DNA of 18,614 nucleotides from JBNKHH01 sp050290245 (GCA_050290245.1 JBNKHH010000047.1:1-18614), one strand, 5' to 3'; shown: positions 6,350-14,288, counted from the first letter of the stretch. Program-made: numbers and translations. The notes: a model not told the origin generated them from the letters alone.

Positions 6350-7747
6350 ATGGAAGTCGTCCTTCTCTTTGTCATGGTCCTGGCTTTCCTGCTGATCGGT
6401 GTGCCGATCGCGGTCTCACTGGGCCTGTCGTCGATCATCTTTCTTCTGGCCTTCTCAGACACGTCGCTCGCGTCGATCGCACAGTCGCTCTACCAGGCGA
6501 TGGCGGGCCATTATACCTTGTTGGCCATCCCCTTCTTCATTCTGGCGTCGTCCTTTATGTCGACGGGCGGTGTGGCCAAGCGGATCATCCGGTTCTCGAT
6601 CGCCTGTGTCGGCCACCTGCGCGGCGGTCTGGCCATCGCCGGCGTCTTTGCCTGCATGATCTTCGCCGCCCTTTCCGGTTCGTCCCCCGCGACGGTGGTT
6701 GCCATCGGTACAATCGTCATCGCGGCCATGAAACAGGCCGGGTACACCAAGGAATTCGCGGCCGGCGTCATCTGTAACGCGGGTACGCTGGGCATCCTGA
6801 TCCCGCCGTCGATCGTGATGGTCGTCTATGCTTCGGCCACGGACGTGTCCGTTGGTCGGATGTTCCTCGCTGGCGTGATCCCCGGGCTTCTCGCCGGGTT
6901 CATGCTGATGGTCACGATCTATGTCATGGCCATCATCCGGGGCATGCCCAAGGGAGAATGGCAGGGCTGGGGTGAGGTCGCAGCCTCGTTCCGCGAAGCC
7001 TTTTGGGGCCTGATGCTGATCGCAATCATCATGATCGGCATCTATGGTATCCCCGGCATCACCAACGCGCTGTTCACCCCGACCGAGGCCGCTGCGGTCG
7101 CGTCGGTCTATGCCTTCATCATCGCCGTTTTCGTCTATCGCGACATGGGACCGCTCGCCGCACGCGCGGGTGAAGACGGGCCGAAATCGCTGCTTCAGCG
7201 TCCGCAGGCGCTGATCACCGGGTTTTTCCACAAAGACACTCGCGACACGCTGTTCGATGCCGGCCGTCTTACGATCATGCTGATGTTTATCATCGCCAAC
7301 GCACTGATCCTGAAACACGTGCTGACCGACGAGCAGATTCCGCAGCAGATCACCGAGGCGCTGTTGTCGGCCGGGTTCGGCAAGATCATGTTCCTGGTGA
7401 TCGTCAACGTCATCTTGTTGATCGGCGGGCAATTCATGGAGCCCTCGGGCCTGATCGTCATCGTGGCGCCGCTTGTTTTCCCAATTGCCATCGAGTTGGG
7501 GATCGATCCGATCCACCTTGGCATCATCATGGTGGTGAACATGGAGATTGGCATGATCACGCCGCCAGTCGGCCTGAACCTCTTTGTCACATCGGGTGTG
7601 GCTGGTATGTCGATGATGGCCGTTGTGCGGGCTGCGCTGCCATTCCTTGTGGTGCTGTTCTTCTTCCTGATCCTCGTGACCTATGTCCCGGCCATTTCCA
7701 CCTGGCTGCCGATATCGGTGATGGGACCCGAGATAATCACGAATTGA
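6350..7747 (+). CDS. dctM: TRAP transporter large permease DctM
   Basis: The 465-residue polytopic protein has about 12 membrane helices across its length and is the transport subunit that couples sodium entry to substrate uptake. Family marks are the segment NAGTLGILIPPSIVMVVYA, the LFTPTEAAAVA motif and IGMITPPVGLNLFV near the C-terminus. These belong to the two symmetric transport halves. A polar stretch (GEDGPKSLLQRPQALITGFF) forms a cytoplasmic loop between them, somewhat longer than usual. The start is supported by GAGGAG at 6336-6341, 8 bp upstream. The membrane pair DctQM is intact, so the transporter should be functional. Sugar-metabolism genes follow on the same strand after 78 bp. 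Confidence 0.95.
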   Translation: MEVVLLFVMVLAFLLIGVPIAVSLGLSSIIFLLAFSDTSLASIAQSLYQAMAGHYTLLAIPFFILASSFMSTGGVAKRIIRFSIACVGHLRGGLAIAGVFACMIFAALSGSSPATVVAIGTIVIAAMKQAGYTKEFAAGVICNAGTLGILIPPSIVMVVYASATDVSVGRMFLAGVIPGLLAGFMLMVTIYVMAIIRGMPKGEWQGWGEVAASFREAFWGLMLIAIIMIGIYGIPGITNALFTPTEAAAVASVYAFIIAVFVYRDMGPLAARAGEDGPKSLLQRPQALITGFFHKDTRDTLFDAGRLTIMLMFIIANALILKHVLTDEQIPQQITEALLSAGFGKIMFLVIVNVILLIGGQFMEPSGLIVIVAPLVFPIAIELGIDPIHLGIIMVVNMEIGMITPPVGLNLFVTSGVAGMSMMAVVRAALPFLVVLFFFLILVTYVPAISTWLPISVMGPEIITN

Positions 7748-7761
7748 GGGTTAAGCCTCTT

Positions 7762-7814
7762 GCCCCAAGGGGCGTGATGGGTTTTCTTTCCGTTGGCGCT
7801 AACGACGCGCCGAC
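7762..7814 (+). other. Two small stem-loops between dctM and the isomerase gene
   Basis: GCCCCAAGGGGC (7762-7773) can form a short hairpin and is followed by a T-rich stretch. A second stem (GTTGGCGC at 7792-7799 with GCGCCGAC at 7807-7814, one G-U pair, 7-nt loop) ends directly before the TGGAGG ribosome-binding site of the next gene. They may act as a weak terminator and an mRNA-stability element; neither is strong evidence of an operon break. Confidence 0.4.
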
Positions 7815-7825
7815 TGGAGGAAACC

Positions 7826-8881
7826 ATGAAGACGATAAAGGGCCCTGCGCTGTTCCTGGCGCAGTTCGCGGGTGACGAAGCGCCATTCGACACCTGGGAC
7901 GGAATTACGAAGTGGGCGGCTGACTGCGGATACAAGGGTGTCCAGGTTCCAAGCTGGGACGCCCGGTTAATCGACCTGGAAAAGGCCGCGTCATCGAAAG
8001 ATTACTGCGACGCCTTCAAGGGGCAGGCGGCGGAGAACGGCGTCGAGGTCACCGAACTGTCGACCCACCTGCAGGGTCAGCTTGTTGCCGTCCATCCGGC
8101 TTACGACGAGGCGTTTGACGGGTTTGCCGCCGAGGCGGTGCGCGGCAATCCCGCGGCGCGGGCCGAATGGGCCGTTGATCAGGTAAAAAAGGCACTGACG
8201 GCGTCGAACCTCATGGGGCTGACGGCTCACGCAACATTCTCGGGCGCGCTTGCCTGGCCCTATGTCTATCCATGGCCTCAGCGCCCGGCCGGGCTTGTCG
8301 AAGCCGCCTTCGACGAACTCGCCGCGCGATGGAAGCCGATCCTTGATCATGCCGAGGAGATGGGGGTCGACGTTTGCTATGAAATCCATCCGGGCGAGGA
8401 CCTGCACGACGGGGTCAGCTACGAGATGTTCCTGGAACGCACCGGCAATCACGCGCGAGCCTGCATGCTTTACGATCCGTCGCACTACGTGCTGCAACAT
8501 CTTGATTACCTCGCGAATATCGACATCTATCACGACCGGATCCGCATGTTCCACGTCAAGGATGCAGAGCTGAACCCTTCCGGTCGGCAGGGCGTCTATG
8601 GCGGCTACCAGAGCTGGGTCGACCGCGCGGGCCGTTTCCGTTCACTTGGCGACGGACAGGTAGATTTCAAAGGCGTCTTTTCGAAACTGACCCAGTACGA
8701 CTTTGACGGTTGGGCCGTGGTCGAATGGGAATGCGCGATGAAACACCCCGAAGACGGCGCGCGCGAGGGTGCCCAGTTCGTCAAAGATCACATCATTCGC
8801 GTCACCGAGCGCGCCTTCGACGACTTTGCCGATGCGGGTACAGATGACGCCGCCAACCGGCGGATGCTGGGACTGAGCTAG
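7826..8881 (+). CDS. Sugar phosphate isomerase/epimerase family protein (xylose-isomerase-like TIM barrel)
   Basis: The 351-residue cytosolic protein has the AP-endonuclease-2/xylose-isomerase-like TIM-barrel pattern. Likely metal ligands and catalytic residues are Glu186 and His188 in CYEIHPGED, Asp217 and His220 in YDPSHYVL, His243 in FHVKD, and Glu300/Glu302 in VVEWECAM. The spacing is that of inosose isomerases, ketose 3-epimerases and related enzymes. It is longer than the usual 260-300 residues. The ATG at 7826 has a good Shine-Dalgarno (TGGAGG at 7815-7820); the in-frame start at 7793 would fall in the upstream hairpin and was not chosen. It is followed after 12 bp by a Gfo/Idh/MocA dehydrogenase. 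This pair is common in pathways where a sugar or cyclitol is oxidised to a keto form and then isomerised or epimerised. The substrate is unknown. Confidence 0.9.
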   Translation: MKTIKGPALFLAQFAGDEAPFDTWDGITKWAADCGYKGVQVPSWDARLIDLEKAASSKDYCDAFKGQAAENGVEVTELSTHLQGQLVAVHPAYDEAFDGFAAEAVRGNPAARAEWAVDQVKKALTASNLMGLTAHATFSGALAWPYVYPWPQRPAGLVEAAFDELAARWKPILDHAEEMGVDVCYEIHPGEDLHDGVSYEMFLERTGNHARACMLYDPSHYVLQHLDYLANIDIYHDRIRMFHVKDAELNPSGRQGVYGGYQSWVDRAGRFRSLGDGQVDFKGVFSKLTQYDFDGWAVVEWECAMKHPEDGAREGAQFVKDHIIRVTERAFDDFADAGTDDAANRRMLGLS

Positions 8882-8893
8882 GGAGAGACGACA

Positions 8894-10069
8894 ATGCCAA
8901 TCGACGGAACAAGCGAAACCAATCCCGGACGACTGCGCCTCGGCATGGTCGGCGGGGGACGCGACGCCTTCATCGGTGGGGTCCACAGGATCGCGTCGCG
9001 TATAGACGACCAGTTCGAACTGGTGGCGGGGTGTTTCTCATCGACTCCCGAGAAGTCTCAGGCCTCGGGGGCCGATCTTGGCCTTGATCCCAAGCGGGTT
9101 TATGACGACTTCATCGCCATGGCGAAGCGTGAGGCGCGTATCAAAGACGGCATCGACGCGGTGGCCATCGTGACGCCGAACCACATGCATTATCCCGTCG
9201 CGCGCGAGTTTCTGAAGCGTGGCATCCATGTCATTTGCGACAAGCCCTTGACTGCGACCCTGCAGGATGCGCGCAAGATGGCCAAGGCGGTCGAGCGTTC
9301 GGACGCCCTGTTCGTTCTGACGCACAATTACACCGGCTATCCGATGATCCGGCAGGCCCGTGAGATGATCGCGTCTGGTGCGCTTGGTGACATTCGTCTG
9401 GTCAATGCCGAATACATTCAGGACTGGCTGACCGAGGACGTCGAGTCCACGGGCCAGAAGCAGGCGGCGTGGCGCACCGATCCCGAGCGTACCGGGGCAG
9501 GGGGAGCGACCGGCGATATCGGAACCCACGCGTTTCATCTTGCCTCTTTCGTAACCGGGCTGACGCTGGATTGCCTGTCTGCGGACTTGCAAAGCTTTGT
9601 GCCGGGGCGCCGGGTCGATGACAACGGCCACATTCTGATGCGGTTCGATGGCGGCGCACGCGGCACGCTTTGGTGCAGTCAGGTGGCCGTTGGCCGCGAA
9701 AACGGATTGAGCTTGCGCGTTTACGGCAGCAAGGGCGGACTGGAATGGTGCCAGGAGCAGCCCAATCATCTGTGGTTCACGCCCTTTGGTGAACCCAAAC
9801 GCCTGATCACGCGAGGTGGTGCCGGGACGGGCGAGGCAGCGGCCCGCGTTACCCGTGTGCCGCCTGGTCATCCCGAGGGCTATCTGGAAGGCTTTGCCAC
9901 AATCTATCACGAGGCAGCCCGTGCAATTCGGGCGCGAAATGCGGGGCAGGCCATTCCCGACGACATCCACTTTCCCGACATCAATGACGGGCTGACAGGC
10001 GTGGCCTTTGTCGATGCCTGCGTCCGGTCCTCCGAGCGCAACAGCGCCTGGGTCTCATTGAAACTCTGA
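8894..10069 (+). CDS. Gfo/Idh/MocA-family NAD(P)-dependent oxidoreductase
   Basis: The 391-residue enzyme has an N-terminal Rossmann fold with the dinucleotide loop GMVGGGRDAFIG (17-28). The family DKP motif (CDKPLT, Asp116-Lys117) holds the catalytic lysine. A C-terminal substrate domain carries the second catalytic pair in GDIGTHAFH (Asp208, His212). Such enzymes oxidise or reduce a hydroxyl or keto group on sugars, inositols and glycosides. The start at 8894 follows GGGAGAG. The gene lies 12 bp after the isomerase gene and 48 bp before xylA, so the three probably act in sequence. A role in oxidising the imported compound or a 3-keto-sugar intermediate is inference. IolG-like inositol dehydrogenase activity is one alternative; no inositol-specific genes are adjacent. 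Confidence 0.92.
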   Translation: MPIDGTSETNPGRLRLGMVGGGRDAFIGGVHRIASRIDDQFELVAGCFSSTPEKSQASGADLGLDPKRVYDDFIAMAKREARIKDGIDAVAIVTPNHMHYPVAREFLKRGIHVICDKPLTATLQDARKMAKAVERSDALFVLTHNYTGYPMIRQAREMIASGALGDIRLVNAEYIQDWLTEDVESTGQKQAAWRTDPERTGAGGATGDIGTHAFHLASFVTGLTLDCLSADLQSFVPGRRVDDNGHILMRFDGGARGTLWCSQVAVGRENGLSLRVYGSKGGLEWCQEQPNHLWFTPFGEPKRLITRGGAGTGEAAARVTRVPPGHPEGYLEGFATIYHEAARAIRARNAGQAIPDDIHFPDINDGLTGVAFVDACVRSSERNSAWVSLKL

Positions 10070-10076
10070 ACTCGAA

Positions 10077-10092
10077 GGGCGGACGACCGCCC
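10077..10092 (+). other. GC-rich stem-loop upstream of xylA
   Basis: A perfect 6-bp stem (GGGCGG and CCGCCC) with an ACGA tetraloop lies 7 bp after the dehydrogenase stop. It sits upstream of the AAGGAAAA ribosome-binding site of xylA. There is no T tract, so it is more likely an mRNA-stability or processing element than a terminator. Confidence 0.4.
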
Positions 10093-10117
10093 CAATCAAC
10101 AAAAGGAAAACCCATCC

Positions 10118-11416
10118 ATGTCTTTTTTCAAAGATATTCCTGCTATTTCCTTCGAAGGACCGGACAGTTCGAACGATTTTGCGTTCCGTCACTATGATCC
10201 TGACGAAATGGTCCGCGGCAAACGCATGGAAGATCAGCTTCGATTTGCGGCCGCCTATTGGCACAGCTTTGCCTGGGAGGGCGGTGATCCGTTTGGCGGG
10301 CGCACCTTTGACCGGCCCTGGTTCGGCGACACGATGGAGCACGCCAAGATCAAGGCCGATACGGCCTTTGAGATGTTCCGCATCCTTGGTCAGCCGTTCT
10401 TCTGTTTTCACGACGCGGACGTGCGACCCGAGGGCGACAGCTACGCCGAGAATACGAAGAACCTGGAAGAGATCACCGATTACTTCGGCGAAAAAATGGA
10501 AGAGACCGGGACCCGGTTGCTGTGGGGCACGGCGAACCTGTTTTCGCACCGCCGTTTCATGTCGGGGGCCTCGACCAATCCGGACCCGGATGTCTTTGCC
10601 TACTCGGCGGCCACTATCAGGGCCAACATGGATGTTACCAAGAAGCTGAATGGCGAGAACTATGTCCTATGGGGCGGGCGCGAAGGGTATGAGACCCTTT
10701 TGAATACCGACCTCGGGCGCGAGGCCGACCAGATGGCACGGATGCTGTCGATGGTGGTCGAGTACAAGCACAAGATCGGGTTCAAAGGTACGATCCTGGT
10801 CGAGCCGAAACCGCAGGAACCGACAAAACACCAGTACGATTTCGACGTTGCAACCTGTTATGGCTTCCTGAAGCGCTATGGGCTGGAAAATGAGGTAAAG
10901 CTGAACATTGAGCAGGGGCATGCGATTCTTGCCGGACACTCGTTCGAACATGAACTGGCGTTGGCCGCCTCGCTGGGGATGCTGGGTTCGATTGACATGA
11001 ATCGGAATGACTATCAGTCCGGCTGGGACACCGACCAGTTCCCCAATTCTGTTCTTGAAGTCGCGCTGGCCTATTACGAGGTTCTGAAGTCTGGTGGTTT
11101 CACCACCGGCGGCACAAACTTCGACGCCAAGCTGCGTCGCCAGTCGCTTGATCCAGAAGACCTGATCCTGGGTCACGTCGGAGCGATGGACGTCTGTGCG
11201 CGGGGCCTGAAGGCTGCGGCAGCCATGCTTGAGGATGGCACCTTGGAAGCCATGCGCGAAGAGCGGTATGCCGGCTGGTCGAGCGAGCGCGGCAAGAAGT
11301 TGATGAATTCGTCTCTGGATGAAATTGCTGAAATGGTACTCTCGGAAGACCTTCAGCCTCAGCCCCGTTCGGGCCGTCAGGAGCGTCTGGAGAACCTGGT
11401 CAACACGTTCGTCTGA
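10118..11416 (+). CDS. xylA: Xylose isomerase (group II)
   Basis: The 432-residue cytosolic enzyme interconverts D-xylose and D-xylulose, and many homologues also act on glucose and other aldoses. All active-site residues known from the Escherichia coli enzyme are present, with numbering shifted by three. They are His98 and Asp101 (FCFHDAD), Glu229 (VEPKPQEPTKHQ), Glu265 and His268 (NIEQGHA), Asp293 (SIDMNRND), and Asp304/Asp306 (WDTDQF). The variants NIEQGH and DMNRND replace the enterobacterial NIEANH and DANRGD. The length is normal for the long group II form. The start at 10118 follows AAGGAAAA. No xylulokinase, xylose transporter or XylR gene is adjacent; instead the gene ends a TRAP-isomerase-dehydrogenase cluster. 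Its real substrate here may therefore not be xylose. Confidence 0.95.
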   Translation: MSFFKDIPAISFEGPDSSNDFAFRHYDPDEMVRGKRMEDQLRFAAAYWHSFAWEGGDPFGGRTFDRPWFGDTMEHAKIKADTAFEMFRILGQPFFCFHDADVRPEGDSYAENTKNLEEITDYFGEKMEETGTRLLWGTANLFSHRRFMSGASTNPDPDVFAYSAATIRANMDVTKKLNGENYVLWGGREGYETLLNTDLGREADQMARMLSMVVEYKHKIGFKGTILVEPKPQEPTKHQYDFDVATCYGFLKRYGLENEVKLNIEQGHAILAGHSFEHELALAASLGMLGSIDMNRNDYQSGWDTDQFPNSVLEVALAYYEVLKSGGFTTGGTNFDAKLRRQSLDPEDLILGHVGAMDVCARGLKAAAAMLEDGTLEAMREERYAGWSSERGKKLMNSSLDEIAEMVLSEDLQPQPRSGRQERLENLVNTFV

Positions 11417-11427
11417 CGCTGGATAAG

Positions 11428-11462
11428 CGGATGGGCCGCCTTATCGGTTGGTGGCCCGTCCG
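11428..11462. terminator. Long hairpin after xylA, possible bidirectional terminator
   Basis: A 13-bp stem with two G-T pairs (CGGATGGGCCGCC at 11428-11440 and GGTGGCCCGTCCG at 11450-11462) closes a 9-nt loop, 11 bp after the xylA stop codon. There is no T tract on either strand, so Rho-independent ending would be inefficient; 3' end protection is another possible role. The stop codon of the small minus-strand gene falls in the loop. Confidence 0.5.
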
Positions 11463-11608
11463 GCTGTCGCCTGGGTCGGTGCACCCGAGAGGTGCGCGAT
11501 CAGCGTGGCGCGTTTCACATGCAGAAACAGGGTCTGAGCCTGGCGTGCACGAGCCGGACCTTTGGTCCGTTCCTGAATGCGGCGGGGAAATGCAATTACG
11601 TTTGTCAT
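11441..11608 (-). CDS. Candidate small basic protein, 55 aa, function unknown
   Basis: The frame starts at an ATG (11606-11608) and begins MTNVIAFPRRI, an N-terminal style common in short alphaproteobacterial proteins. It continues into a basic, helix-prone segment (ARARQAQTLFLHVKRATLIA). There is no signal peptide or membrane helix. A GGAG lies about 9 bp upstream of the ATG, a reasonable ribosome-binding site. The start is unobstructed by other genes, and the frame occupies most of the gap between xylA and the permease gene on the other side. Its stop codon (TAA, 11441-11443) lies in the loop of the hairpin shared with xylA. I do not recognise a family. It may be a real small DNA- or RNA-binding protein or a chance frame. 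Confidence 0.45.
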   Translation of the reverse strand: MTNVIAFPRRIQERTKGPARARQAQTLFLHVKRATLIAHLSGAPTQATAGRATNR

Positions 11609-11650
11609 CCTCGGGGACTCCAATCTCTTCACGCTAGGTAAATCAACCCA

Positions 11651-11672
11651 TTGTGTCCGAGTATGGGCACAA
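11651..11672. promoter_or_regulatory. Inverted repeat upstream of the small gene
   Basis: TTGTGTCC (11651-11658) and GGGCACAA (11665-11672) form an inverted repeat with 7 of 8 matching positions around a 6-bp centre. It lies 43 bp upstream of the start of the 55-aa minus-strand gene and 97 bp beyond the 3' end of the permease gene. The TGTG...CACA form resembles bacterial operator sites. No convincing -35/-10 pair was found next to it. The rest of 11609-11769 shows nothing further. Confidence 0.35.
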
Positions 11673-11769
11673 ACGGGGTATCATTTCGGTTAATGTCGCG
11701 TGCGAGAGAACGGAGAGGGCGCGATCGCCGCATTCTTGCCCGTTTTTCTGTTGAAAAACTGCTCGGAAA

Positions 11770-12699
11770 TCAGGGAATGACCAGAAGCCAGAGCCAGACC
11801 GTTCCGATGGAGAGAGTCGTCGAGATCAGGACAGCCGACGCCGCCACGCGTCGTGCCGCGCCGTACATGTTGGCAAAGAGATAGGTGTTTACTCCGGGCG
11901 CCATTGTCGCGGTCAGCACGACCGAGCGGAAGGCGTCGCGATCAAGGTGCAAAAGACTTGCCGCGCTCCAGGAAATTGCCGGATGCACGATCAGCGAAAT
12001 GGCACAGACCATGGCGATGACCTTGATGTCGCCTTCGGGGCGGTAACGAACCAGGATGCCCCCCAGACCGAAAAGCGCCGTGGGCAGAGCGGCACGGGCC
12101 AGCAGGTTCAACCCGTCCGACATGACCCCCGGTACAGGGATGTTCAGGGCGTTGACGGCCAGCCCCAGCGAAATGCCGATGATCAACGCATTCGAGAACA
12201 TGGCCTTGAGGACGTTGAACACGGTGCCGAATAAACCTGCGCCCACGCCCTTGACGATCTCCATCGCTGTGACACCGACCATGTAGCAAAACGGAGCGTG
12301 CAGCGCGATGATCGCGAAATTGCCCGCCAGCGCGCCGGCCCCGTAGGCGCGTTCGGTGATCGGCAGACCAAGCAGGACCGAGTTAGAAAACAGCCCACCA
12401 AAGCCGATGGCCACCGAGTCGGTCCAGGGTCGCCTGAAAATGAACCGCGCGCCCACCATGCCAATGAAAAAGCCGGAAGTCGCCCCGATATAGAAGCTGA
12501 ACAAAAGCGGCACGTTGAAGTCCGCGCCAAGGTCGAGGGTCGACATGGCCTGGAACAAAAGGCAGGGTATGGCGAACCCCTGCGAGAATTTCATCACCGC
12601 GTCGACGTTCGCGTCCGAGAAGTACCCCTTCCAGACAGCCAGATAACCCGCGCCGATCACCAGAAAGACAGGAAGGATGACGTCCAGAAGGGCCTGCAT
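11770..12699 (-). CDS. AEC-family (auxin efflux carrier) permease
   Basis: The 309-residue protein is hydrophobic along nearly its whole length, with about ten predicted membrane helices. The first is VILPVFLVIGAGYLAVWKGY at residues 7-26. It has the two-half arrangement of the AEC family; in the centre is a short loop (about residues 140-165) between helices 5 and 6. Typical features are GLFSNSVLLGLPI in the first half and PTALFGLGGILVRY and TATMAPGVNTYLFANMYG in the second. Bacterial members export or import organic acids such as malate or malonate; the substrate here cannot be read from sequence. It begins 3 bp after the metallo-hydrolase stop codon with only a weak ribosome-binding site, so it is probably co-transcribed and translationally coupled. 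It looks like a lineage-specific addition to the end of a housekeeping operon. Confidence 0.9.
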   Translation of the reverse strand: MQALLDVILPVFLVIGAGYLAVWKGYFSDANVDAVMKFSQGFAIPCLLFQAMSTLDLGADFNVPLLFSFYIGATSGFFIGMVGARFIFRRPWTDSVAIGFGGLFSNSVLLGLPITERAYGAGALAGNFAIIALHAPFCYMVGVTAMEIVKGVGAGLFGTVFNVLKAMFSNALIIGISLGLAVNALNIPVPGVMSDGLNLLARAALPTALFGLGGILVRYRPEGDIKVIAMVCAISLIVHPAISWSAASLLHLDRDAFRSVVLTATMAPGVNTYLFANMYGAARRVAASAVLISTTLSIGTVWLWLLVIP

Positions 12700-12702
12700 C
12701 GG

Positions 12703-13500
12703 TTAATCTTGCAGGCTGATCTGCATCCCGTCATAGGCGGGGACGACATGCTCGGGGGTTTCGTCCAGCACGGTCTGATAGTCGAGGTCGATGTGCATGT
12801 TGGTCAGAACCGCGCGTTTCGGCGCGGCGCGGCCGATCCATTCCAGCGTAAGATCCAGGTGGGCGTGGGTTGGATGGGGGGTACGGCGGAGCGCATCGAC
12901 AATCCACACATCGAGGTCTTTGAGTGCGGCCCAAGAATTTTCATAAATCTCAATGACGTCAGGTAGATAAGCCAAAGAGTTGACGCGGAATCCCAGGGCG
13001 TCGATCGAACCGTGACCGACCTTGAACGGCTGGAAGGTTATTGCGCCGCCGGCGCCCTCGATGACCACATCGCCCTTGATGGTGTGCATGTCGAGGATCG
13101 GCGGATAGGGCGATCCTTCGGGCTGGACGAAGGCATAGCCGAAGCCGGAATAGAGCCGGTCCTGGGTCGCGCCATCCGCCCAGACGGGGAGGCGTTGGCG
13201 CCGGTTGAAGACGATCTGGCGCAGATCGTCGATGCCATGGACATGGTCGGCATGGCCGTGGGTATAGATCACAGCATCGAGGTCGCCGACGCCCGCATCG
13301 AGCAGTTGGTGATGCATATCCGGCGAGGTGTCGACCAGGACCCGCGTCGTGTCGTTTCCTTCCAGGCGTTCGACGAGCATCGAGCAGCGGCGGCGGCGGT
13401 TCCTGGGGTTGGTCGGATCACAATCGCCCCAGAGCCCGCCAAGGCGGGGGACGCCACCGGACGACCCGCATCCAAGGATGGTGAACCTTAGCTCTGCCAT
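12703..13500 (-). CDS. MBL-fold metallo-hydrolase, PhnP-like
   Basis: The 265-residue protein has the metallo-beta-lactamase fold with a full metal site: THGHADH (80-86), His163 (VGHG), Asp202 (IVDALR) and His236 (NMHIDLD), plus His212/His214 (THAHLD). The N-terminal segment (LGCGSSGGVPRLGGLWGDCD) and the histidine pattern match the PhnP-like group (COG1235), which acts on cyclic phosphate or other phosphodiester substrates. Outside phn operons the true substrate is usually unknown. The gene overlaps tatD by 13 bp, and its start lies inside the tatD 3' end, so translation is coupled. This tatD-MBL pair is a recurring arrangement in alphaproteobacteria in my memory. A role in nucleotide or RNA-end metabolism is only a guess. 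Confidence 0.9.
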   Translation of the reverse strand: MAELRFTILGCGSSGGVPRLGGLWGDCDPTNPRNRRRRCSMLVERLEGNDTTRVLVDTSPDMHHQLLDAGVGDLDAVIYTHGHADHVHGIDDLRQIVFNRRQRLPVWADGATQDRLYSGFGYAFVQPEGSPYPPILDMHTIKGDVVIEGAGGAITFQPFKVGHGSIDALGFRVNSLAYLPDVIEIYENSWAALKDLDVWIVDALRRTPHPTHAHLDLTLEWIGRAAPKRAVLTNMHIDLDYQTVLDETPEHVVPAYDGMQISLQD

Positions 13501-14288
13501 TGGGCTGCCTTTGCGAAAAGCCGTTCGAAATTTGTCTCAACCTGCGCGGCGAAGTCATTGTAGTCCAAGCCAAAAACCTCGGCGCCGACGCGGGCAGTGT
13601 CGGCAACAAAGGCGGGCTCGTTTCGCTTGCCGCGGTTGGGCGGCGGGGCGAGGTAGGGCGCGTCGGTTTCCACCAGAATACGGTCGATGGGGGCGTCAGC
13701 AAAGATCTCGCGCAATTCGGAGCTTTTGGGAAAGGCCGCGATGCCGGACATCGACAGGTAAAATCCTAGGTCCAGCGCAGCTTCACCCAAAGCGCGCGAA
13801 GACGAGAAGCAATGCATGACGCAGGAGTAGGCACCGGCAGCATGTTCTTCGCCCAGGATACGTGCCATATCGTCATCGGCATCACGGGCGTGGATGATGA
13901 GCGGCAGCCGGGTTTGACGGGCTGCTTCGATATGAATCCGCAGACTTTCCTGCTGCACGACCTTGCTTTCGGCGGTGTAGTGATAGTCGAGACCCGTTTC
14001 ACCGATGCCGACGAATTTCGGGTGCTTTGCCAGTGCCACCAGGTCGCCCACCGAAGCCATGGGGTCATCAGCCACCGACATGGGGTGCGTGCCCGCGGCA
14101 TAAAAAACCGGGGCGTGGGTCTCGGCCAATGCGCGAACGCCTGGTTCCTTGGCCAGCGATGTGCAGATCGTCACCATCCGGTGCACGCCACGTTCGCCCG
14201 CCCGCGCAATCAAATCGCCGACCTCGCCCGCGAATTGGGGGAAGTCCAGGTGGCAATGGCTGTCGGTGATCAGGGGGGCGTCAGTCAT
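13488..14288 (-). CDS. TatD-family metal-dependent deoxyribonuclease
   Basis: The 266-residue enzyme is an amidohydrolase-fold nuclease of the TatD/YcfH group, thought to act as a 3'-5' DNA exonuclease in repair. All metal ligands are visible: His11 and His13 (SHCHLD), Glu97 (GIGETGLDYHY), His133 (IIHARDA), His159 (MHCFS) and Asp209 (VETDAPYLAPPPNRG). The length is typical. The start at 14288 follows TAAGG. It sits 72 bp after holB, the only sizeable gap in this operon. In Escherichia coli the equivalent gene ycfH also follows tmk and holB, so the order is ancient. In some relatives a methionyl-tRNA synthetase gene is found at this position; none is present here. Confidence 0.93.
   Translation of the reverse strand: MTDAPLITDSHCHLDFPQFAGEVGDLIARAGERGVHRMVTICTSLAKEPGVRALAETHAPVFYAAGTHPMSVADDPMASVGDLVALAKHPKFVGIGETGLDYHYTAESKVVQQESLRIHIEAARQTRLPLIIHARDADDDMARILGEEHAAGAYSCVMHCFSSSRALGEAALDLGFYLSMSGIAAFPKSSELREIFADAPIDRILVETDAPYLAPPPNRGKRNEPAFVADTARVGAEVFGLDYNDFAAQVETNFERLFAKAAQWQS

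Noticed and set aside
6455..7516. Minus-strand frame of 353 residues opposite dctM
   Set aside because: Asp/His/Arg-rich antisense of a membrane protein, a known artefact; no motif.
9038..9970. Minus-strand frame of 310 residues opposite the Gfo/Idh/MocA gene
   Set aside because: Antisense shadow without recognisable domain; the plus strand has all family motifs.
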